Assembly (NCBI GenBank): GCA_030836185.1 | Contig: JAURQH010000062.1 | Span: 1-38,738, forward strand | Reading direction: 5' to 3' | DNA from: Planctomycetota bacterium | GTDB taxonomy: Bacteria; Planctomycetota; Planctomycetia; Planctomycetales; Planctomycetaceae | DNA: 38,738 bases | Shown: piece by piece, positions 32,610 to 38,738 of the stretch | Layout: every line of letters begins with the position of its first letter | How positions within the stretch are numbered: the stretch's first letter is position 1 | Program-made: the position numbers and the translations under genes | The notes under the pieces: generated by a model | Databases searched by the model: none | The model's input: only the letters and a program-made list of their open reading frames with translations | Told to the model about the DNA's origin: nothing

Positions 32610-34073
32610 CTACAAGAGAATGTCGTTCACGATGTTACCATGCACGTCGGTCAAACGGAAATCGCGTCCCTGATACCGATAGGTGAGTCGTTCGTGGTCG
32701 ATCCCCAGTTGATGGAGAATAGTGGCATTCAAATCGTGAATATGGACGGGATTCTCGGTGATATTGTAGCTGAAATCGTCGGTTTGGCCGTAAGTCATCC
32801 CCGGTTTGATCCCTCCGCCAGCCGCCCACATCGTGAAGCAACGCGGGTGATGATCGCGTCCATAATTTTCGCGAGACAACCCCCCCTGACAATAAATCGT
32901 GCGACCAAATTCGCCACCCCACAAGATCAGTGTATCGTCGAGCATGCCACGCTCTTTGAGATCTTTGATGAGCGCAGCGCCTCCTTGATCCACATCGCGA
33001 CATTGGTTGGAAATATCATTGGGAAGGCTACCATGTTGGTCCCATCCCCGAATAAAAATTTGCACAAAACGAACATCACGTTCAACCATGCGGCGAGCCA
33101 ACAGGCAACTGGCCGCGAATGTTCCCGGCTTAGTCACTTCAGGACCATACATATCGAGAACATGCTTTGGCTCATTCGAGATATCGGTCAGATCGGGGAC
33201 GGAGGTTTGCATACGATACGCCATTTCGTACTGAGCAATGCGCGTGTTAATCTCGGGATCACCCACTTCGGCGTACAATTTCTGGTTGAGTTGCGAGAGC
33301 CCATCGAGCATTTGCCGGCGTGCCGTTGGGTCAACACCCGGCGGGTTCGACAAATAGAGGACCGGGTCTCCTTGCGAACGCAGGGCGACTCCCTGATATT
33401 TACTGGGCAGAAAACCGGCCCCCCATAATCGGTTGTAAAGTGCTTGAGCCGATTTGCGACCCGTCCATGTTGCAGTCAACACGACAAAGTCGGGGAGGTC
33501 TCGATTCATGGTTCCCAAGCCGTAGGATAACCAGGACCCCAAACTGGGCCGACCGGGAAGCTGAGAACCGGTTTGAATGTAAGTGATGGCCGGGTCGTGA
33601 TTGATGGCTTCGGTGTGCATCGATTTGATGAAGCAAATATCGTCTGCAACCGAGGCCGTGTGAGGCAATAATTCCGAGACCCAAGCTCCGGAATTTCCAT
33701 GCTGCTGAAATTTGAACTTCGACGGAGCAATCGGGAATCGCTTTTGCTTCGAGGTCATAGTCGTTAAGCGTTGGCCCTGCCGAACGCTGTCGGGTAAGTC
33801 TTTATCATACCATTCGTCCATCTTGGGCTTGTGATCAAACAGGTCAAGCTGTGACGGTGCTCCCGACATGAACAGGTAGATAACCCGTTTGGCTTTGGCA
33901 GGAAAATGAGGAGCGTGCAGAATCCCACCCGTTGGTTGGCCAGTATCTGCCGCAGTGAGTTGTGGGCCCGTCATCGATGCCAAGGCAGCACTGCCGACAC
34001 TGACATTCATCGCCGACTTACTGAAGAAATGTCGGCGGGTCATCAACTGTTTGTGTTCGAGAATAGGGTCCAT
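32610..34073 (-). CDS. DUF1501 domain protein (Tat-exported)
   Basis: The 487-aa product starts at [17 protein letters not shown], a typical DUF1501 N-terminus with a twin-arginine motif (RRHFFSKSA) and a short hydrophobic stretch; the 15-codon upstream extension is not used. The sulfatase/phosphatase-like fold is marked by [49 protein letters not shown] and [15 protein letters not shown]1501 genes nearly always follow a DUF1549/DUF1553 gene in planctomycetes, as here (75 bases downstream). The catalytic activity of the family has not been established to my knowledge; export is inferred from the Tat motif. Confidence 0.93.
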   Translation of the reverse strand: MDPILEHKQLMTRRHFFSKSAMNVSVGSAALASMTGPQLTAADTGQPTGGILHAPHFPAKAKRVIYLFMSGAPSQLDLFDHKPKMDEWYDKDLPDSVRQGQRLTTMTSKQKRFPIAPSKFKFQQHGNSGAWVSELLPHTASVADDICFIKSMHTEAINHDPAITYIQTGSQLPGRPSLGSWLSYGLGTMNRDLPDFVVLTATWTGRKSAQALYNRLWGAGFLPSKYQGVALRSQGDPVLYLSNPPGVDPTARRQMLDGLSQLNQKLYAEVGDPEINTRIAQYEMAYRMQTSVPDLTDISNEPKHVLDMYGPEVTKPGTFAASCLLARRMVERDVRFVQIFIRGWDQHGSLPNDISNQCRDVDQGGAALIKDLKERGMLDDTLILWGGEFGRTIYCQGGLSRENYGRDHHPRCFTMWAAGGGIKPGMTYGQTDDFSYNITENPVHIHDLNATILHQLGIDHERLTYRYQGRDFRLTDVHGNIVNDILL

Positions 34074-34147
34074 GGTGGTGATTCCGTGAGTCTTAGTGGC
34101 TTGAAGATTGTCGATCATTCAGCATGCATCGGCGGCATAAAATGTCG

Positions 34148-37100
34148 TCAGCCTTTAGAAATTGTTTCGTCGAGGTTCAAGATCAGGTTGGCGATCATTG
34201 TCCAGGCGGCTTGCTGTTGGACATCGAGTGATTCCTCACGCGGAGATTCACCGACACTCAACAACGCTTGCGCCTGATCAGGGTTCTGAACGTACTTCTC
34301 GCGATATGTTGTCAGAAGTTTCTGGATTACTTGAATTTCTTTTTCATCCGGCATGCGTGAGGTTGCCGTTCGAAAGGCCCAGACGATTTTTTCTCGATCG
34401 GTCTCACCCGCTTCTGTCATAATGCGACGTGCATAACGTCGAGCAGCTTCCACAAACTGAATATCATTCATCAAGGCCAATGCCTGCATCGGCGTGTTGG
34501 TTCTCTCGCGACGAACGGTACACGCTTCACGAGACGGTGCGTCGAAGATAGACATCGTGGGAGGAGGCGAAGTCCGTTTCCAGAACGTGTACATACTGCG
34601 GCGATAGAGTGCCTCACCATGGTCCTGAGTGAAGTTTGCTGTATTACTGTTGGTATAGCCGACCGCGTTCCACAAGCCTTTGGGTTGATAAGGCTTCACG
34701 CTTTTTCCGCCGACTCGTTCGATCAGTAAATCTGATAGATAGAGAGCATTATCGCGAACCATTTCGGCATCCAGTCGAAATCTTGGCCCTCTAGCCAGCA
34801 ATCGATTTTCAGGATCGGTTGTGTATTTCTGAGGATCGACGACACTACTTTGTCGATACGCTCCCGACATGACGATCAATTTTTGCATCGCCTTGATGTC
34901 CCAGCCTGACTCCCGAAACTCGACGGCCAGCCAATCTAATAATTCCGGGTGAGAAGGCGACTCTCCCTGTGAGCCGAAGTCTTCAGCGGTTTTTACGAGG
35001 CCCGTTCCAAAAAACTTCTGCCAATAACGATTCACGGTCACTCGCGATGTTAGTGGGTGCTCGGCAGAGACCAACCAACGCGCCAATGACAGGCGGTTTT
35101 TTGGAGCATCTTCAGGCAGTGGGGGCATGAAGGCGGGGACATTCGGTTCCACCGGACGATTCTCATCCGGTTTATCGTACTCACCTCGCATCAACACGTA
35201 CGCCTGACGTTTTTCTTTCAGGTCTTGCATGATCAGCGTTGACGGAATTTGTTGGTCGAGTTCATTTTTGCTCTTTTCTAACGCAGCAAGTTGTGTATTC
35301 AACGGCCCGAAAATCTCCTGAGAACCTTTGTAGACCTTCTCCAGAAAATAGTCCTTTAACTGATTCTGTTGGGCTGCGTTACGTTTGTCGGGTTCGATCT
35401 TAATGAGATTGGCGATGTTACCCGGCAAGCCTTCTCCTTTGAGACCCCGTTGAACGGCATCCCAGCGAGCTAACGATTCAAATTGCATCCCGGCTTGTGG
35501 TGTAATCGTGTTGAGCCCGGCTTTGTCCCAATAAACGGTCCCCCCGAACTGGGTAAAGGCCCAGCCATTCAACTTGGAACCCGCTTTCAAACCGACTTTG
35601 GCAATTGGTACGTCTAATCGAGTCCACTTACCAAGAGCTGGCAGTTCCCCCAGATATTGTCTCGATGCTGTTCCCAATTCGCCCCAATCAATGGCATTCT
35701 TATCTCCCCAGACGGCCCGATGATTCCAGCTACCATCGTTAAATTGCAGCATGATTTCCTTCGGCGGATTTTCGGGATCGAGATAGACGTAGGCAAACAG
35801 CATGTCTTCCGCGCCGATGGTCAGTAACGGTTTTGCATCTGTGAAAAAGTGCTGACTGAGACCTTCAGCGGTTCGTGTGGAGGCTGTCTTTCCCGAGAAA
35901 ACGGGCTTCTTCTCGACCGAAACAAATTCCCAGGGAGTGTTGCCTTGTGGGTTCGCACCGTTGGGTACTTCGTCTTCAATCCAGACAAAATCTTCGCGGC
36001 TTAATTCCTGTGAGGCATCGGGCGTTGGGTCGGTATATTCGACGGCTAGCAATTTCTCCTTGATGTCCTTCTGCAACGCAGCGATCTGTGTACTGTACTG
36101 CTCCATCTGCTGTTGTTGTTCCGGGGTGGGAACTTTCATCGTGGGAGGTGGCAAGAGTGCATTGCCGTCCATCGCCTTTTCTGTCAGCGAGTAGTAATAA
36201 GCGAACATGGAATAGAAATCGGTCATGGTGAACGGGTCGTACTTATGGTCGTGGCATACAGCACACCCCATCGTCATTCCCATGAAGACGGTACTGGTCG
36301 TCTCCACGCGGTCAACCGCGTACCGAACCAAATATTCCTGTGCGATTGACCCTCCTTCGCTGGTGGTCACATTGCAACGGTTGAACCCGGTGGCAATTTT
36401 TTGATCGACGGTCGGATTCGGCAGCAGGTCGCCCGCCAATTGCTCGATGGTAAATTCATCGAACGGTTTGTTGTTGTTGAAAGCATCGATCACCCATTCA
36501 CGGTACAACCAAATCGCTCGTTCGTTATCCAAGTGCAGGCCGTGTGTGTCGCCGTAACGCGCCGCATCTAGCCAATACCGTGCCATGTGTTCTCCAAATC
36601 GTGGAGAAGAGAGCAAACGATCAACCACTTTTTCATACGCCTTTGGGGAGTCGTCCTGTAAGAACGCGTCAATTTCTTGAATCGTGGGTGGTAAGCCAGT
36701 TAGATCTAACTTGACACGACGAATGAGTGTTTCTTTGGAGGCTTGTGGATTCGGCGATAGCTTTGTCTCTTGCAGTTTTTTCAGAATAAAATGATCAATA
36801 GGATTTCGGACAAAGCCAGCGCGATCTGAAGTCGGTACTTTTGGACGTGTGGGCGTGATGAATGACCAATGCTTCTGATACTTGCCACCTTCGGAAATCC
36901 ATTGCTTCAGAATTGCGATTTCCGCAGCCGTCAATTGCTTCTCAGACTCCGGTGGCGGCATTTGCGTGAATTCATCATCGGTGGTAATTCGATGGACCAA
37001 TTCACTCTCGCCCGGCTGACCGGGCACGATGGCAGTCTCGCCGGATTCCAATTTTGCAAAAGCACTTATCTGCTGATCGAGACGCAAACCGGCTTGTCGT

Positions 37101-37258
37101 TGTTCGCCGTCCGGGCCATGACAAGTGAAGCATTTGTCGGACAAGATACGACGAACATCGCGGTTGAAATCAATCTCTTTCGCGATTGCCGGGGATCCAC
37201 AAAGAGATCCAAAAGCGAGAAAACTGAAAATCGCGAAATGTGCAACAAAACGATTCAT
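34148..37258 (-). CDS. Planctomycete PSCyt1/DUF1549/DUF1553 protein
   Basis: The 1036-aa product starts at MNRFVAHFAIFSFLAFGSL, a signal peptide; the frame stays open 93 codons upstream without homology. Domains in order: a planctomycete cytochrome c-like domain with heme motif CFTCH (Cys43, Cys46, His47) and GPDGE; DUF1549/PSCyt2 with RYWLDAARYGDTHG and CAVCHDHKYDPF; a beta-rich insert near the middle that may bind sugar; and DUF1553/PSD1 with ARWLVSAEHPLTSRVTVNRYW and REACTVRRERTNTPMQALALMN. It is an exported, heme-binding protein of planctomycetes, probably linked to polysaccharide use. It forms a pair with the DUF1501 gene. Confidence 0.95.
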   Translation of the reverse strand: MNRFVAHFAIFSFLAFGSLCGSPAIAKEIDFNRDVRRILSDKCFTCHGPDGEQRQAGLRLDQQISAFAKLESGETAIVPGQPGESELVHRITTDDEFTQMPPPESEKQLTAAEIAILKQWISEGGKYQKHWSFITPTRPKVPTSDRAGFVRNPIDHFILKKLQETKLSPNPQASKETLIRRVKLDLTGLPPTIQEIDAFLQDDSPKAYEKVVDRLLSSPRFGEHMARYWLDAARYGDTHGLHLDNERAIWLYREWVIDAFNNNKPFDEFTIEQLAGDLLPNPTVDQKIATGFNRCNVTTSEGGSIAQEYLVRYAVDRVETTSTVFMGMTMGCAVCHDHKYDPFTMTDFYSMFAYYYSLTEKAMDGNALLPPPTMKVPTPEQQQQMEQYSTQIAALQKDIKEKLLAVEYTDPTPDASQELSREDFVWIEDEVPNGANPQGNTPWEFVSVEKKPVFSGKTASTRTAEGLSQHFFTDAKPLLTIGAEDMLFAYVYLDPENPPKEIMLQFNDGSWNHRAVWGDKNAIDWGELGTASRQYLGELPALGKWTRLDVPIAKVGLKAGSKLNGWAFTQFGGTVYWDKAGLNTITPQAGMQFESLARWDAVQRGLKGEGLPGNIANLIKIEPDKRNAAQQNQLKDYFLEKVYKGSQEIFGPLNTQLAALEKSKNELDQQIPSTLIMQDLKEKRQAYVLMRGEYDKPDENRPVEPNVPAFMPPLPEDAPKNRLSLARWLVSAEHPLTSRVTVNRYWQKFFGTGLVKTAEDFGSQGESPSHPELLDWLAVEFRESGWDIKAMQKLIVMSGAYRQSSVVDPQKYTTDPENRLLARGPRFRLDAEMVRDNALYLSDLLIERVGGKSVKPYQPKGLWNAVGYTNSNTANFTQDHGEALYRRSMYTFWKRTSPPPTMSIFDAPSREACTVRRERTNTPMQALALMNDIQFVEAARRYARRIMTEAGETDREKIVWAFRTATSRMPDEKEIQVIQKLLTTYREKYVQNPDQAQALLSVGESPREESLDVQQQAAWTMIANLILNLDETISKG

Positions 37259-37539
37259 GGTCGAACAGTCCTGATCTCGGAATGAAATAAATGGCATGTG
37301 ATCTAAAAGGTGAGTTAATCGAGGCGGGCTTTCTTCCTCATTATAACACACGAAAACACCGATCAACAGACCCTGATTTGATGAACTCATACGATTCGGA
37401 AGGGATATCGAAATGACAAATCGACTATTTTTTGAATCCAATCTAAAAATCAGCTTGAGACCTGGTGATGTTTGGCGTCTGCTGGGGGTTTGCAGAAACG
37501 TGATGCGCTCGATCATCCGATCTCCGACAGGAACCAAAG

Positions 37540-38490
37540 ATGTCTTCTATTTCTCGACGCAAAATGCTCATTTCTTCGACTGGATTGATGATGGGAAGTT
37601 GGTTGAACGCTTCTCTTCCTCAAGCGTCTGCGAGTGAGTCAAAGAAACTCCCTCCTTTTATTGACGTACATACTCATATCGGCACGACCTGGAACGGCAA
37701 TAAAGAACTGACAGCCGATGATCTCTTGAAATGGATGGACGAGCATGGCATCGAGCGGTCGGTCTTGTTACCTCTCGTCTCTCCAGAATCTTCCAGCTTT
37801 CTCTTACTGACTGAACCCGCTCTGCAAGCCGCCAAAGATCACCCCGACCGATTCACGGCGTTCTGCTCGATTGATCCACGCACATCTGTTCGAGGGGGAG
37901 TGAAAGGTTTCAAAGACATCGTGCAATCGTATGTCGACAAAGGGGCCAAAGGATTTGGTGAGCATAAAGTGGGTTTGCCTTTTGATGATCCGCTGATGAT
38001 GCAGATTTACGAAGTGTGCGAAGAGGTCGGAATCCCGCTCTTATTTCATATGGATTCTCAGCGCGGCATCGACGAACCGGGATTACCAAGACTCGAACAC
38101 GCATTGGGGACATTTCCCGAGTTGGACTTTATCGGTCATGGACCCGGTTGGTGGGCGTCGATCTCGGGTGACATCAAAACCAAGAAAGATTTGGGAACCT
38201 ACCCCAAGGGAAAAGTCACTCCCGGAGGAGCCATTGATCGGCTGATGGGAAAATATTCCAACATCTACGGCGACATGTCGGCAGGCAGCGGAAACAACGC
38301 GTTTGCCCGCGACCCCAAATTTGGACGAGAATTTCTGATTCGTCGGCAAGATCAACTGATGTTCGGGACTGACTACTTACAGCCGGGGCAAGGTGTGCCA
38401 CAGTTTGAAATGCTGGCAGAGATGAAATTGCCTTACGAAGCTGAAGTCAAAATTCGTCGTAAAAATGCCGAGCGTGTGATCGATTTGTAG
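37540..38490 (+). CDS. Metal-dependent amidohydrolase family protein (exported)
   Basis: The 316-aa product has a Tat-like N-terminus (SRRKMLISSTG, then a short hydrophobic segment to about residue 32) and an amidohydrolase-2 TIM barrel. Metal ligands are seen in FIDVHTHIG (His44, His46), LLFHMDS, DFIGHGPGWW and MFGTDY (Asp). This subgroup includes decarboxylases and lactonases. AGGAA lies 6 bases before the ATG. The gene diverges from the PSCyt1/DUF1549/DUF1553 gene with a 281-base gap and stands alone. Hydrolase or decarboxylase cannot be decided from sequence. Confidence 0.9.
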   Translation: MSSISRRKMLISSTGLMMGSWLNASLPQASASESKKLPPFIDVHTHIGTTWNGNKELTADDLLKWMDEHGIERSVLLPLVSPESSSFLLLTEPALQAAKDHPDRFTAFCSIDPRTSVRGGVKGFKDIVQSYVDKGAKGFGEHKVGLPFDDPLMMQIYEVCEEVGIPLLFHMDSQRGIDEPGLPRLEHALGTFPELDFIGHGPGWWASISGDIKTKKDLGTYPKGKVTPGGAIDRLMGKYSNIYGDMSAGSGNNAFARDPKFGREFLIRRQDQLMFGTDYLQPGQGVPQFEMLAEMKLPYEAEVKIRRKNAERVIDL

Positions 38491-38519
38491 AAGCGGTTTC
38501 AAAAGTGTCTAATTAATAT

Positions 38520-38598
38520 GGGTGGCTGGTGGACTGAGCGAAGCGAAGCCCCCCAGTGAATCATGACTTTCTGTGGGTGACCTAAAGGTCATCCACAG
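38520..38598. repeat. Composite palindromic intergenic element
   Basis: Two adjacent stems are seen: CTGGTGG (38526-38532) with CCCCCAG (38550-38556), one mismatch, and a 13-bp stem CTGTGGGTGACCT/AGGTCATCCACAG (38571-38598) around a two-base loop with one G-T pair. No T-run follows. It probably belongs to a dispersed family. The rest of the stretch to the window end holds no gene. Confidence 0.75.
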
Positions 38599-38738
38599 CT
38601 CAATAGTGTCCGGGATTCTGTTTGTTTGCACAACCTCGAATCGAGGATTGTATTTTTTGCCAGGCTTAGACTGTCGCTGTGGTAGATTTGACAACTTCTG
38701 ATTCCGTCACACTGCACGCGACAAACAACGCCAATCAA

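Noticed and set aside
37413-37637. 74-aa frame upstream of and overlapping the amidohydrolase gene
   Set aside because: It overlaps the clear start of the amidohydrolase in another frame and resembles no family.

Overview
The window looks like a chromosomal segment of a Planctomycetota bacterium, most likely of the Planctomycetales. The grounds are the planctomycete-specific pair of a PSCyt1/DUF1549/DUF1553 cytochrome-like protein and a DUF1501 protein, a DUF1080 protein, a Gfo/Idh/MocA oxidoreductase, a giant alpha-2-macroglobulin, generally weak Shine-Dalgarno sites, and many small palindromic intergenic repeats. No rRNA, tRNA, CRISPR array, integrase or transposase was seen.

Layout. 1-484 is non-coding with 8-bp tandem repeats. 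485-6640 (-) is a 2051-aa alpha-2-macroglobulin with a CTEQ thioester. 6907-8340 (+) is a cardiolipin synthase, converging on a Rho_N/DUF4912 protein (8419-9426, -) with a clear intrinsic terminator between them. After a 766-bp leader comes a complete F1Fo ATP synthase operon (10193-18329): two small assembly proteins, then a, c, b, delta, alpha, gamma, beta and epsilon. Subunits c and b carry signal-peptide-like N-termini, and subunits a and b carry His/Asp-rich segments. A DEDDh exonuclease follows (18673-19272, +).

19291-23307 (-) is the most unusual part: a phage-like gene set of HTH protein, ParB-type protein, ABC ATPase, GNAT acyltransferase fused to a terminase-small-subunit-like domain, and terminase large subunit, with no capsid, portal, tail or integrase genes. 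The ABC ATPase and GNAT frames are joined by an A9 homopolymer where a single -1 slip gives one ABC-GNAT-TerS polypeptide of about 570 aa. The GNAT frame has no convincing start codon of its own. I propose this as a candidate DNA-modification/packaging module; that function is inference.

23750-24082 (+) is a small secreted protein with a duplicated C-terminal 13-mer and a strong terminator. Next come a ThiF/MoeB-like E1 enzyme, a YkgJ-type cysteine-cluster protein and a PQQ-type beta-propeller protein, all +. Then DUF1080 and Gfo/Idh/MocA genes (-), a GxxExxY protein (+) between copies of a dispersed repeat, a small membrane protein and a PSP1 protein with a Cys/Gly tail (-), DUF1501 and PSCyt1/DUF1549/DUF1553 genes (-), and a divergent metal-dependent amidohydrolase (+). 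The window ends in palindromic non-coding repeats.

Functionally the window mixes core energy metabolism with envelope or secreted proteins and one phage-derived accessory module. Start codons were moved downstream of the longest open frame where a signal peptide, family start or ribosome binding site argued for it.
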